From: Blastocladiella emersonii ATCC 22665
Lineage: Eukaryota; Blastocladiomycota; Blastocladiomycetes; Blastocladiales; Blastocladiaceae
NCBI GenBank assembly: GCA_025594325.1
Contig: JANHCV010000004.1
Span: 2,294,001-2,358,000, forward strand
Reading direction: 5' to 3'
Length of the DNA: 64,000 nt
Position numbers and translations under genes: made by a program. This document shows, piece after piece, positions 33,794-44,889 of this stretch; the first letter of the stretch is position 1, and every line of letters begins with the position of its first letter. The notes beneath the pieces were generated by a model. It was not told where the DNA came from and did no database searches. It was given only the letters and a program-made list of their open reading frames with translations.

Positions 33794-36492
33794 ATGGCCG
33801 CCGACGACAAGCACCTCGCCGAGAAGGCCGCCGAGGTCGAGGGCGGCGACTCGAGCCTCGTCATGGACGCCGACTTTGAGGAGATGATCTCCAAGGTCGT
33901 GCCGACGACCGACGACACGACGCTGCCGTCGTTCACGCTGCGCGTCTGGATCATCGGCACCTTCTTCTGCTTTGTGCTCGGCGGTACGGATCACCCTTCT
34001 TCTCGCTTCTCGCTCTCGCCCCTGGGACGCGACCGCATCACGGACGCGCTCGCCCGCCCGCGATGCTTGACAAGCATCACTCACTCACTCGCGCCACAAC
34101 TCGTGTGTCTAGCCATCAACACCGTGTTCCTGTTCCGCTCCAACAGCTTTGGCGTGTCGAGCTACGTGGCCATCCTGCTCGCCTACCCGATGGGCAACTT
34201 TTTGGCCAAGGTCATGCCCTCGGTCAAGTTCAACTTTTTCGGCATCGAGGTCGACACGAACCCGGGCCCGTTCTCGATCAAGGAGCACGTCCTCATGTAC
34301 GTGCATCTCCCTCGCTCGCATCCACTGCCCCAATCGACCAAACGCTGACCCAACCACCGCCCCCAAACCGTAGCTCGATCTTTGCGGGCACCGGTGCCTC
34401 GTCCATCTACGGCATCGACAACCTCGGCGTCCAGGAGATCTTCTACGACCTCGACATTGGCCACTGGTGGGGCATCGCGTTCCTGTTCTGCTCGGCCACG
34501 CTCGGGTTCGGGATCGCGGGCATGTGCCGCTCGTTCCTGATCCGGCCCAAGGCCATGATCTGGCCGTCGATCCTGCCGTCGGTCGCCATGTTCATGGCGT
34601 TCCACCAGGGCGAGCTGCACTCGCAGGTCGAGGACGAGAACGCGGCCAGCGCCGCGGCTTCTGGGAAAAAGGAGTGGTCGCAGCTCAAGATGTTTGGCGT
34701 CGGCACGCTCGCCATGGGCGTGTGGACGTTTGTGCCCGGGTTCATGGCCAGCACGCTGCGCACCATCGCGCCGCTGTGCTGGATCACGCCCGCGGGCTCG
34801 CTCGGCCAGAAGCTCGGCTCGCCCGTGTGGGGGCCCGGCATCTTCTCGCTGTCGCTCGACTGGACCGTCGCGGGCAGCACGCCCATGTCGATCCCGTTCT
34901 GGGTCGCCGTCAACCAGCTCGCCTCGACCATCATCTTCCTGTGGGTCCTGTCGCCGCTCGCGTGGCAGGGCAACTGGTTCAACCAGCCCGAGACGAGCGT
35001 GCAGCTCAACACCACGTCCCTGTTCAAAAAGGACGGCGCGCCGTTCAAGGGCGCCATGATCATCGACAAGAACACCAAGACGGTCGTCGACTCGCTGTAC
35101 AACAAGGTCAAGCCGATCCACATGACCACCATCTTCGCGTTCGCGTACATGGGCCATTTCGCGTCGCTCACCTCGTCCATCACCAACACGATCGTGTGGC
35201 ACGGCAAGGACATTGCCCGCCAGTGGCGCGCCAACGGCAAGTCGGACAAGAACGACATCCACTGCACGCTGATCGACAAGTACGACGAGGTGCCCAACAC
35301 GTGGTACTACGGCTTCTTCGTGTTCACGGCGATCCTGACGACGATCGTCGCCGAGTTCTCGGGCCTCAACATGCCGTGGTGGGCCACCTTCTTTGCGATC
35401 GCGCTGTCGACGTGCGGCACGATCCCGATCGCCATCGTGCTGGCCACCTCGGGCGTGTCGCTGTACATGAACGTGGTGTCGCAGTTCCTGATCGGCCTCA
35501 TCCTGCCCGGCCAGCCCATTGTCATGATGGCGTTCAAGTGCCTCGGCGTGACCGTCTCGCTGCAGTGCCTGACGCTCCTCGGCGATTTGAAGCTGGGTCA
35601 CTACATGAAGGTATGGGCGGCTTGCGCAGCTTGCGCAGCTTGCGCAGCGACAAAGCCAGACAGATACACTGACCGCGATCTCGTGAATAGGTCCCGCCGC
35701 GCCACGTGTTCCTCTCGCAGATGCTGTCGCAGATCATGGCCGTATTTTTCTGCTACATTTCGTACCGCTGGTGGATGGCGACGCCCGAGCACCGCGAGTG
35801 GGTCACCTACTTTGGCTCCAAGAAGGCCGCCGGCAACCTGTGGACCTCGCAGACGCTCAACACCTACTACTCGTACGTTGCTCACTCTCCTTTCTCGGTT
35901 CGCTCGTTCGCTTCGGCGTTCCCCCGTTTCGGTGCTCGCACTGGCGGAGTCGAGTAGGACGGGACGCGCCGCGCCACTCACGTGCTTCGAGATCACGGAC
36001 TGATCACCACCACCTCCACTTCCGCTCACCCCGTCTAGCGCCTCGCTCATCTGGGGCGCCGTCGGTCCCAAGCGCTTCTTCTTTGAGTCGTCGTACGCGC
36101 CCGTCATCTACGTCGGCCTCGCCCTCGGCATCTCGCTGCCCATCGTGCTGCGCTTGTGCTACCTGTTCGTCGGCGGCCCGATCCCGTGGCAGCTCATCTA
36201 CGCGCCCATTCTCCTCTCGCCGCAGGGTCCCTCGGGCAACCAGGCGCACCACTTCACGGGCTTCGTCGTCTCGTTCATCTTCCAGTTCTTCATCTACCGG
36301 TACCGGTCGACGTGGTGGAAAAAGTACAACTACGTGCTGGCCACGGCGCTCGACGTCGGCAGCGCGCTCTCGACCATCTTCATCACGCTCGCCTTCGAGG
36401 ACCGCCACATCGAGTTCCCCGCCTGGCTGCTCAACTGCACCGACTCGACCGAGCCGTGCGGCCGCGGCGACTGGTGCGCCATCACCGTCTAA
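33794..36492 (+). CDS. OPT-family oligopeptide transporter (right copy)
   Basis: Exons 33794-33983, 34113-34296, 34374-35610, 35691-35872 and 36039-36492 give 748 aa, identical to the product of the left-arm gene at 5156-7854, including all introns and about 950 bp upstream. Both copies should be expressed alike if the promoter lies within the shared upstream sequence. The partner on the other side is now the divergent Tcp11 gene. Intron 3 contains a short TGCGCAGCT tandem array (about 35621-35648). Confidence 0.95.
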
Positions 36493-36905
36493 CGCAAGTT
36501 CGGCGGGCTCCCCCATCTTTGTGTCCCTCAATACTCTCGCTGCCGAATCTCGCCATCTCAGTTCTCTGAACGTGAATACATTAGACGCAGCGCACCTTTT
36601 GTTTTAACCCTCCTTGTGATGTTCCTTCGAGCGTTCTCGGCTTTCCGAACAACTCTTGCGGCCGCGCTGTGCGATCGAGCGGCACAGGTCGGAGCTCCTG
36701 TTTGTTTGCAGCACGCGCTTGCTTGTCACACGGCGTGAAATGACGGACTGGGACAGGACTCCGCCAAGGTCAAGCACCGCACGGTGAAAGTCGGCGTCTT
36801 ACTGGCTTGCGGTGTTCAGAAGTTGCCACCGCGCGAGGGCGATCGAGGTTTATAGCACGACGGGCAGAGACTCGTTCCTCCCCCTCCTCAGTTAGGAACT
36901 AAGCT
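36493..36905. other. Intergenic region between OPT and lipase (right arm)
   Basis: Mirror of 4743-5155. It contains the plus-strand TTTATA at 36849-36854, about 50 bp upstream of the lipase start. Confidence 0.5.
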
Positions 36906-39845
36906 ATGGAACCAATGGAACTAGATCGCGGCGCTGCGAGTGATTCGACTCTTCTTGCCCGCACCGATGTGGGGGCAGAGGGGGCGGCCTCAGGCGCAGC
37001 CCTGCGCGACTCTCTCGAGTACACAGGTCCCCGCCCGCACACTCGGTTTCATCGCGGCCCAGCTTGGCGCCGGTGCTTGCATCTTCTTGCGACCTACATC
37101 CTGTACGCGGGCTCCGTCATGTTTACGACGGTGGCCTTCGCTGTTGCTGTCGCTGTCGCGTACCCGGCGTTCAAGGCCAAGGAAGGCGCCATAATCAAGC
37201 TTCTTGGTCTCGCCGCGTACGCGGTCGTGTTTCTCGCCTTCAGCCGCACCGTCCTTCGCACGGCGCTGCGCATGATTGTCTGGATCTGGTCCTCGCACGA
37301 GTCCCACTTGGTGTCCGAGCTCGGCCCGCTGCTTGGCTCGTTGCACGGGTCGTTCCTCTGGGTTCCCGCTCGGGCTGCGAGTCGTTCCTTGGACCGGCTC
37401 GTCGCTTGGATCGTCAAAGTCACGTACACATACAGCTCACCCGACGATCAAGGTCCGCCGCGGGGCATGATCCGATCGCTCGCGCGAACCCTTTCACGCC
37501 GCGTGGGCGGCCCAGTTGGCCGTCGGAACGGGGGATTTGCGGCCACACCGACTACGGAGTCCGCGGTGGATCCGAACGACACGACGAAGCCGCCTAGCGT
37601 CGACGATGACCTGGTTCGCGAGCAAGCGGACGCAGCTGAGCGTGCCGAACTTGGCGATACGATCCGCCGATCCTTGCTCCTGCTTCTGCTCGTCGTTTCT
37701 TTCGCGGTCCCGCTCTCGACCTGCGCCTTGTTCTTTGGCTACGAGGAGGTGATCTCGATTCTCTCCTTTTCTCTCGTAATTGGTGCGTTCGTTTCTACCC
37801 GCGGATCGAAGGTTGACCAAGACTGACTCAAGCTGTCGCTTTTAGGTTCCATGCTTCTGATCGTCGCCGTCAACTTTTCGAACCGTGTTCATCGAACTGT
37901 TCGCCTTCTCCGTGTGCTTGGCCGAGGCGTCACCGTGGAGCGTCGCCTCGCCATGTACGTCGCGTCGATGGGCCAGGAAACGACGCTCAACATCCTCGAT
38001 CACCTTGCCAATCAGGCGCTCGCCGTGTTTACTGGTTTGCTGGTCATCGGTGCAATCACGACCAAAGGAGTACGGCCGCCATGATCTTCCGTGATGGCAA
38101 CAGTTGCTGATTCGAACCGGCACGCATGATGTAGGAAAACGTTCAACTGATCGCTGGTCTTGGTGGTTTCATCGCGGCTCTCATCCTCTTCCGCATCCGT
38201 GGTCTTCTCTTGGGCTGTTTCCGGCGTGCTTTGCGCAAGGGCGACGACCTAACCACTCGCGCAGCGTCGTCCAACGGGTACTACGACGGCAACCGCTTCT
38301 TTGAGCCTGCGATCATCTTCGCCGTCCGTTCGATTGCGACTGCGGCAGGCTTGGGCTGCCTCGTTGTCCTCGACCTCTCGACCGTTGATGCCACCACGGG
38401 CTCTACTGCTTTGCTCGATCGACTGGGCGCCGACTCTCCAAACGAGCGGGTGCGCGTCGGACCGTACGTCGTCGTTGGACTTGCTGCATCGTTTCTTTTC
38501 GTGCACATTGCTGCCGATGCCGTGTTCCTCGGGACGCGTCTCGTGAATTCCCCACGGATGTTGGCCAAGCTTCTCGCGATCGGCTACCTTTTGCGCGTCG
38601 GCATTTACGGTACGTTTGATTCGACCCATGTTCTCAGCTTGTCCGCCACTCACTCACCCACGCCGTCAATTAGTTGTAATGCTTGCTCTCGACCTCACGG
38701 GCTACGCTTCGACTTGCATCCTGCTGCTCACATACCTCTCCTTTGATCTTCGCGACTCGAAGGCTCACTGGACGGCTCCCTCTTCGCACGCCAACGGCAC
38801 GAACCGACGCAACTCGATCAACAGCGCCATCACGGTGACGATCATCGTGTTCACCATCGTCCTGTCGGTTATTGGCGGGCTCGCTGTCGACTTCATTCGC
38901 GACAAACGCATCAACGGTCCGATCACCGAGGCCACGATCGCGAATGTGTTCCCGTCGAGCAGTGCGACCTTGCGCACGTCCTTGATTCCAGCTTGCAACG
39001 CGCATTTCGGCCGTGCTTCATTTGGCAACGGCAACGCGACGGTGGCCTTGACGCCGCTTTCCATGTCCACGCTCGCGTTCGCTGCTTACGGCGCCAACGA
39101 AACCGACGTGAACGCTCGCGCCCGCGCGAATCCGGTTTTGCGCGAGGCCGGCGTGCGCGTGCACAACTCGAGTCTTGCGGTCTCTGGTGCGGGCGGCGCG
39201 CCCAAGTCTGACAACGGCGTACGGTACTACGAGTTCCGGTTTGCTGCCGCGCCCGAGACTTCGGTCGTTGCCGTGCGTGGGACAGCCAGCATCGGTGATG
39301 CCTTGCAGGATGCGTACATTTGGGCAACGCCCTCGCTCATCAAAATGTCGTCCTCGCTTGGTTCTCTTGCTTCCGTGTGGCCTGCGCGTCTTACGGCGTG
39401 GTTTGTCAAGTTTATCACTGACAACGTCGCGTTCACGGGGATCCTGTACTACGAGCCCGTGACGGATCTCGTCGCTGATCTGGTCGCGCGGAACCGCACC
39501 GTGGTCATGGCCGGCCACAGTCTCGGCGGCGGTATCGCGCAAATCGTGGCCGCCAAGAAAGGCGTGCCCGCCATGGCGCTGTCGTCTCCCGGACTTGGTT
39601 TATCGTACCTGAACTACAACGTGACCGCGGACGCCATCGCTCGGTGGTCGTTCAACGTGGTTCCCTTCAAGGACCCCGTCCCAATGCTCGATTCGCAGAT
39701 TTCGACGCTCATGCACATCCCGTGCGACCAGGAGCTGCCCGTCAACTGCCACAAAGCGATCGAAAGCATCAAGACTCCTCGAGCATTGCTACGGCCACAA
39801 GTGATGGCCTTGGCCATGGCCATGGCCGTGGTCATCATTGGTTGA
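36906..39845 (+). CDS. Membrane-anchored class-3 lipase, diacylglycerol-lipase-like (right copy)
   Basis: Exons 36906-37782, 37846-38069, 38135-38609 and 38674-39845 give 915 aa, identical to the left copy. The GHSLGGG elbow is near 39510-39530. All donors are GT (GTGCGT, GTACGG, GTACGT) and all acceptors are TAG. The gene retains full coding capacity, so two functional doses are expected. Confidence 0.88.
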
Positions 39846-40070
39846 GCTGACGTTAATCATACTTTGCTTTGTTTTTCAACGACTATTGTCTATTGTTGCG
39901 TGAAATTTGCGCTCAGTCGCGTCGCGCACGCGTGGACGCGGTGATGTCGCGACCCTGGACCTTGGGAGACAGACAAGTTTTGGTGGTCGGCCTGAGTCGA
40001 GGGCCGTCTCCCTCGTCGCGCTCCCCATCTCCTGTCCCGCCGTATTGTAACTAAAATCCGATCTTCCATA

Positions 40071-40589
40071 ATGGGACTTACTGAGGTCCGCAGCCATGAA
40101 TTACTTAATGCAAATGAACGGAATTCCGCTGATCGCTTCGATGGATGGGTCACTCGCGAGTAGCCAGAATTTCACTGGAGCCCAGGCAGCTTTCTTTCGG
40201 GCATCGTGGGGCTCATCTACGTGCTCGCGCTCTATACGAGCGTCGAGCTGTTTCTCAAGAAGCGATCGACCTACTACGCGATCCTTGGCGCCGTGGCCGT
40301 GGGCCGCCTGTTCGTCTTTATTTCCTCGCTCGTGGCAGCCAACGCCGCATCTGTCGGCGATGCGTTCGCCATCGAGGTCGGCCGCCTCATGGTCATTGTC
40401 GAGTGGGCGTGCGGCGTGACGTTCGTCACTCTGAACGCGCGCCGGCTCTACATGACCTGTTACTCGCGGTACCGACGTCTCGTCCAGGTGCTCGTAGTCG
40501 GCGCCGTTGTCGCCGCGTCGCTCCAGTCCTCTCTCGGTGCTCTCGCTCGTTCCCTCGTTTCGGTTCTCGCACTGGCGTACTCGACTTGA
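40071..40589 (+). pseudogene. Truncated seven-helix gene fused to foreign sequence at the arm edge
   Basis: Copy of the gene at 404-1577. Exon 1 (40071-40085) and the start of exon 2 (from 40164) are unchanged, but the arm ends at 40518 within the helix-4 region. The frame continues for about 24 codons into unrelated sequence (ending ALAYST) and stops at 40589, so a product would have about 146 aa and three to four helices. The downstream part is intron 4 of another OPT gene, not a seven-helix sequence. It is very likely non-functional as a receptor-like protein. Confidence 0.85.
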
Positions 40590-41130
40590 CGACGGGGCGG
40601 GACGCGCCGCGCCACTCACGTGCTTCGAGATCACGGACTGATCACCACCACCTCCACTTCCGCTCACCCCGTCTAGCGCCTCGCTCATCTGGGGCGCCGT
40701 CGGTCCCAAGCGCTTCTTCTTTGAGTCGTCGTACGCGCCCGTCATCTACGTCGGCCTCGCCCTCGGCATCTCGCTGCCCATCGTGCTGCGCCTGTGCTAC
40801 CTGTTCGTCGGCGGCCCGATCCCGTGGCAGCTCATCTACGCGCCCATCCTGCTCTCGCCGCAGGGCCCCTCAGGCAACCAGGCGCACCACTTCACGGGCT
40901 TTGTTGTCTCGTTCATCTTCCAGTTCTTCATCTACCGGTACCGGTCGACGTGGTGGAAAAAGTACAACTACGTGCTGGCCACGGCGCTCGACGTCGGCAG
41001 CGCGCTCTCGACCATCTTCATCACGCTCGCCTTCGAGGGCCGCCACATCGAGTTCCCCGCCTGGCTCCTCAACTGCACCGACTCGTCCGAGCCGTGCGGC
41101 CGCGGCGACTGGTGCGCCATCACCGTCTAA
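40527..41130 (+). pseudogene. 3' remnant of a second OPT transporter gene
   Basis: 40527-40676 is similar to OPT intron 4, and 40677-41130 to its last exon (454 nt, same length, same TAG acceptor and stop). The encoded piece from ASLIWGAVGPKRFFF to the stop differs from the arm copies at only two residues (EGRHIE for EDRHIE, DSSEP for DSTEP), while most nucleotide changes are silent. The paralogue was therefore under protein-level selection until it lost its first four exons at the repeat junction. Similarity continues about 100 bp past the stop. Confidence 0.9.
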
Positions 41131-41367
41131 CGCAAGTTCGGCGGGCTCCCCCATCTTTGTGTCCCTCGATTCTCTTGCTGCCGAATCCTCCCCTCTTTCT
41201 GCTCTCTTTCCGAGCGTGAATACAATAGACGCAGCGTTCTTTTGCTCATCATGGCACTTGACTATGGACTTTCTTCAGTTTCTCGCCTCATCGTTTCCCA
41301 TGGTTCTTTGAGACCCGTATGCGCCGGAAGCTTTATGAAGGATATATCTCTGTGAACTGAATCCACT

Positions 41368-42418
41368 CTATCGCGCTGGTCCGCTCACACTGTGCCCGCT
41401 TGCCTCGAGCTGGGACACGTCGCCGACCGCGCTGTTGATGGTCGCGCTCTGCATGATCTTGCGAAACCCAGTGCTCGGTCCCTCGGTCAGCTTGACTTGG
41501 TGTCCGGCTCCGCTGCTGCCGCTCGAAACTGAAGGCCGCGTGTGACGGCGGCTCATGATCTCGTTCAGTGAGACGAGGAACCTGCGATAACGACCTGTTA
41601 GTTCACGCCGCATCAAGGTACGCATCAGACGTACGAGCAGAACAACCGAAGCCGCATCGCTTCCGCGAACAACACGAGTGACCACATCGGGTCGGCCTTG
41701 GGCTGCAGGACCTTCCAAAAGTTTGCTGTAATCATGAGCACACACTCGGTACCGAGCAGAACGTTCACGCGGCGAAGTAGCGCCGACATGCCGCGCCGAA
41801 GCCCCTGGTCGCGCGACGACGACGTGCCGTGTGCGAGCTGGTGAAGGTGCCGGACAAATGCGAGCGAGATGAGCGTGTTCAGGACCGCGTCGTAGATGCT
41901 CATGGCGGCGAACAGCGCGTCGGGCCCGCTCAGGTACGCGAACAGCTGCGTGCCGCACCAGATATACCAACCGTTGTCGACGGTCGAGACGACAATAAGC
42001 AGGCCGACGAGCGCCGTGAGCACCTGGACGTGTCGCGGGACGGCGCTCCGCAGGTACATGCGGCGCAGCCGCGTGATGTTGAGCGCGGCGTAGCCGACCT
42101 GGCACGCCCACTCGACGGCAAACTGCGTGATGCCCGTCGCGATGATGACCTCGTCGACCATGCTCGTTTGCACAACGACGTTGAAGGCGATATCGAACAG
42201 CCGGAGCACGGCGATGGCCAGAATGACCGCATAGTAGCGTGACTTGGTCTCGAGAAGCAGGTCCGCGCTCAGCAGCACCGTCGATGCGTGGATGGCCGAG
42301 TTGACGCCCGTGAAGTACGCCTCGACGCTGAAGACGTAAAAGTCCTAGCACGCGGCCGGCATGAGTCCAGCGTGGTCGCATTATGCATGGAGTTTCTTAC
42401 ATTGGTTATTAGTCCCAT
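41368..42418 (-). CDS. Seven-helix membrane protein, paralogue 2
   Basis: Exons are complement of 42401-42418 (MGLITN), 41635-42344 and 41368-41581, in phase, giving 313 aa. Seven hydrophobic segments are visible, with EWACQVGYAALN in helix 3, GWYIWCGTQLFAYL after helix 4, NTLISLAFVRHL in helix 5, and DPMWSLVLFAEAMRLRLF leading helix 7. The last intron (donor GTACGT) has the same position and phase as in paralogue 1, right after the LFCS/VFSS motif. The C-terminal tail of about 70 residues is Ser-rich (RPSVSSGSSGAG) and could be phosphorylated. The gene lies tail-to-tail with the OPT remnant and head-to-tail with paralogue 3. Function unknown; GPCR-like topology only. Confidence 0.8.
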
Positions 42419-42542
42419 CGTTCAACACATTTGCAAGTGAGGAGAAGACATGGGTAAGCTGCGTGCGCCTTGGTGGATGGCCAGCCGCCGTCTCCCGTGT
42501 CTCCCGTGTCTCCCTCCTCGGCTCTTTCATTCGAGAATGGAA

Positions 42543-43610
42543 CTAAATCGGTCTCTGCAATTCTTCCGGCCTGCTCATATCGATCGCCTCTCGCCGCTCC
42601 GCCTCGTGGTCTGGCGGGCGTTCAAACTGTCGGAGCAGGGCGAAGAGTCTACGATCACCGTTCGCGTCAGTTGCTGGTATGAACGACGCGAGGTCACGCA
42701 CATTCCGAACACGCGCAACCGGACCGCCTCGGAGAAGTAGACGAGCGAGAACTGAGGGTCGTAATCGGGCGCGGCGACGCGGCTCAAGTTGACGGCCACG
42801 ACCAGAATGCACTCGGCAGCGAGCTGGACGCGGACGCGCCGGATCGATCGCTGGACCTCCTGCCGCTCCTTGCGCTTCAACCCGCCCGGCGCCGGCTTGC
42901 CCTTCATTGAAGGCGCCCGTTGGAGGACCGAGAAGGCGACGCGCGGAAGCAGCCGGATGAAGGCCACGCTGATGGCCGTGTTGACGAGCGAGTCCACGAT
43001 CGCGTAAACTACACGGTTGGGCCGCGGTCAGCTGCACGTTCCATGGCCATGGCCATCGACCGCACGACGTACTCGAGAAGAACAGATCCGGCCCAGCGAC
43101 ATCCGGCGCCGCGTTGCCCCAGAACAGGATTATGTACCAGATTGACACGGCCGATCCGCACACACACGAGACGATGGCCGCGAGCGTGAGCGGCGCGACG
43201 CTGGCCGCGTACTGGCCCGCGGGGTTATCGCTGAGGTACTTGCGCAGCCGCGCGAGGTTCATGCCCGTGAGGAGGTTCTGGCACACGAGCTCGATGGCGC
43301 ACTGGATCACGTCGATCCCGGACCAGACGCCCGCGGTCTCGTTCGCCGCGGCCATGATCGAGCTGTCCACGATGCCGCCGAGTGCGAGGACGGCCAGGGC
43401 CACGCAGAACCAGTCGCGGCGCGCGCCGCCCGCGTATAGGCGCACGCTGGCTGCGATTGTCAGGACGTGGAGCGCCGTGGTCATGCCGAGGACGAAGGCC
43501 TCGAGGCTGAAGCGGAACGGCGGGTCTTCCTGCCACGCCGGCCACGCGTTAGCGTTCGGGTCGCTGTGAATCGATACTGCAGGACGTACTTCCATCATGA
43601 TGGCGCCCAT
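42543..43610 (-). CDS. Seven-helix membrane protein, paralogue 3
   Basis: Exons are complement of 43073-43610, 42702-43008 and 42543-42648, in phase, giving 316 aa. The N-terminus is about 40 residues of likely extracellular sequence (MGAIMMEVRPAVS...) before FSLEAFVLGMTTALHVLTIAASV. Helix 3 region has CAIELVCQNLLTGMNLARLR, helix 5 DSLVNTAISVAFIRLL, and helix 7 DPQFSLVYFSEAVRLRVF. Intron 1 is at the same place as intron 2 of paralogue 1, and the last intron matches in all three. The loop after helix 5 is basic (RAPSMKGKPAPGGLKRKERQ). The tail differs completely from those of the other paralogues. Confidence 0.8.
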   Translation of the reverse strand: MGAIMMEVRPAVSIHSDPNANAWPAWQEDPPFRFSLEAFVLGMTTALHVLTIAASVRLYAGGARRDWFCVALAVLALGGIVDSSIMAAANETAGVWSGIDVIQCAIELVCQNLLTGMNLARLRKYLSDNPAGQYAASVAPLTLAAIVSCVCGSAVSIWYIILFWGNAAPDVAGPDLFFSSTSCGRWPWPWNVQLTAAQPCSLRDRGLARQHGHQRGLHPAASARRLLGPPTGAFNEGQAGAGRVEAQGAAGGPAIDPARPRPARCRVHSGRGRQLEPRRRARLRPSVLARLLLRGGPVARVRNVRDLASFIPATDANGDRRLFALLRQFERPPDHEAERREAIDMSRPEELQRPI

Positions 43611-43797
43611 TACACGCCGATCACGCTCGTCATTGCATCAAGTTTCATGAATCGTCCGGCACGCTAAGGTGCGTTTCAGGCGAGCTACTCGCATATCTGC
43701 CTGCCCGCACACGCGTCGCTCGCTCAGCGGGAGACAAGGATGGACGAAGGCCAGCTTGCGACGAGTTGGATCAACACGTCATGTATTCTATGTGCGT

Positions 43798-44625
43798 TCA
43801 CTTCTCGTCCAGGCTCTTGACAATCACCCACGAGTCGGTCTCGCCCTGATCCTCGGAGGCGCGCGAAATGTCAACGGACGCGTACACCGAGTACCCGTGG
43901 TTGCGCAGCTTAGCGAGGATCATGGCGACCATCAGGCGGCTTGACATGGCGTCGTTGGTGTCGCTCGACATCCACGGGTTGCCGTTGAGCTTGAACTCGA
44001 TGGCGCCGCAGTAATCGGACACCTTGGCGACGCCGCGCCGCCAGTACGTGTCGATCGCGGACCGGACGACGGCAGCCATCTCGGGTCGCGCGCCGATGAT
44101 GCGCAGTCGGTCCCAGCGGTTGAACGAGATGGACCACACGTCGCGGTCGTCGTCGAACGTGACGGGGGCCGCGCGCAGCAGGATCCACGTGTCCTTGTCG
44201 TACAACCGCTTGGTCGTGTCGGCGGCGATGGCGAGCCGCCACCCGAGCCGGAGCAGCGTGCGGAACAGCGCGGCGACGAGCACACGCGCGGGGACGGCTT
44301 CTTCGCCCTGGCCCCACCACGGGTTGCCGTTCAGCTGATACTTGGCCATGGTGGACGGGCGGCCGTCCTTGGTCCGCGGCACGCCCGCGTCGTCGGCGGG
44401 GTACTTTTTGTGCTTCTGAATCCCGCGCGGCCACGCCGACCGGATCGTCTCGGTGATGGCCTCGAGCTCGCGGTCCGAGTCGATGCCGCAGACGCGAAGC
44501 GTGTCGCTGCTGTGGAGCGACACGATGGCAACGGCCTCGTCGTAGCTGTACGCCGGCGGCGGCTGCATCGGCAGCGACTTCTCGTCGAGCGACGTGCCCG
44601 AGGAGCTCTTGCCGAAGAAGGTCAT
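43798..44625 (-). CDS. Protein with two copies of an unnamed domain and a PPxY motif
   Basis: An intronless frame of 275 aa. It contains two related halves. The first (about 45-155) has YQLNGNPWWGQGEEAVPARVLVA and DKDTWILLRA; the second (about 170-272) has FKLNGNPWMSSDTNDAMSSRLM and ETDSWVIVKS. Both share the order RxxxIxxxRxxxxxxxxxAI...(Y/F)xLNGNPW...W-x-(L/V). No membrane segment or catalytic motif is evident. The N-terminus carries PPPAYSYDEAV, a PPxY-type motif that in fungi can recruit Rsp5-like ubiquitin ligases. Proteins with a repeated LNGNPW motif occur as uncharacterised fungal families to my knowledge, without known role. A TATA box lies about 70 bp upstream. Confidence 0.85.
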   Translation of the reverse strand: MTFFGKSSSGTSLDEKSLPMQPPPAYSYDEAVAIVSLHSSDTLRVCGIDSDRELEAITETIRSAWPRGIQKHKKYPADDAGVPRTKDGRPSTMAKYQLNGNPWWGQGEEAVPARVLVAALFRTLLRLGWRLAIAADTTKRLYDKDTWILLRAAPVTFDDDRDVWSISFNRWDRLRIIGARPEMAAVVRSAIDTYWRRGVAKVSDYCGAIEFKLNGNPWMSSDTNDAMSSRLMVAMILAKLRNHGYSVYASVDISRASEDQGETDSWVIVKSLDEK

Positions 44626-44694
44626 GGTGCGTGAGGTCGATACGTTGCAGGAACTGTGGGGGGAGCGAGAGCGGGTCTGCAGGCGAGGCCGGCC

Positions 44695-44700
44695 TTTATA
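44695..44700 (-). promoter_or_regulatory. TATA box of the LNGNPW-domain gene
   Basis: Minus-strand TATAAA within CCTATAAAGG lies about 70 bp upstream of the ATG at 44625. Confidence 0.55.
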
Positions 44701-44889
44701 GGAGGGACAGGGGTTCTGAGGAGGGAGAAGCGTACGGGGGAGGGTGCGAACTTTGGGTGACCGTCGCGGTCGCGCCCCACGACCTGGCTGGCTGCTCTTC
44801 TCGAACGCGCGATTTACGACCGCGGAGGGTCCCTGATCTCACGCACAGTCGTAGAAGGGAGTATCAAAACTGTATCTCTTTAGTCTCTG

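Larger units (their letters stand above)
32838..40518 (-). repeat. Right arm of 7.68-kb inverted repeat
   Basis: Reverse complement of 1130-8810 with constant coordinate sum 41648. Its inner edge abuts unique sequence upstream of the Tcp11 gene. Its outer edge cuts the seven-helix gene and abuts a fragment of a second OPT gene. Because the left side keeps that gene whole, this arm is probably the younger copy. Confidence 0.97.
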
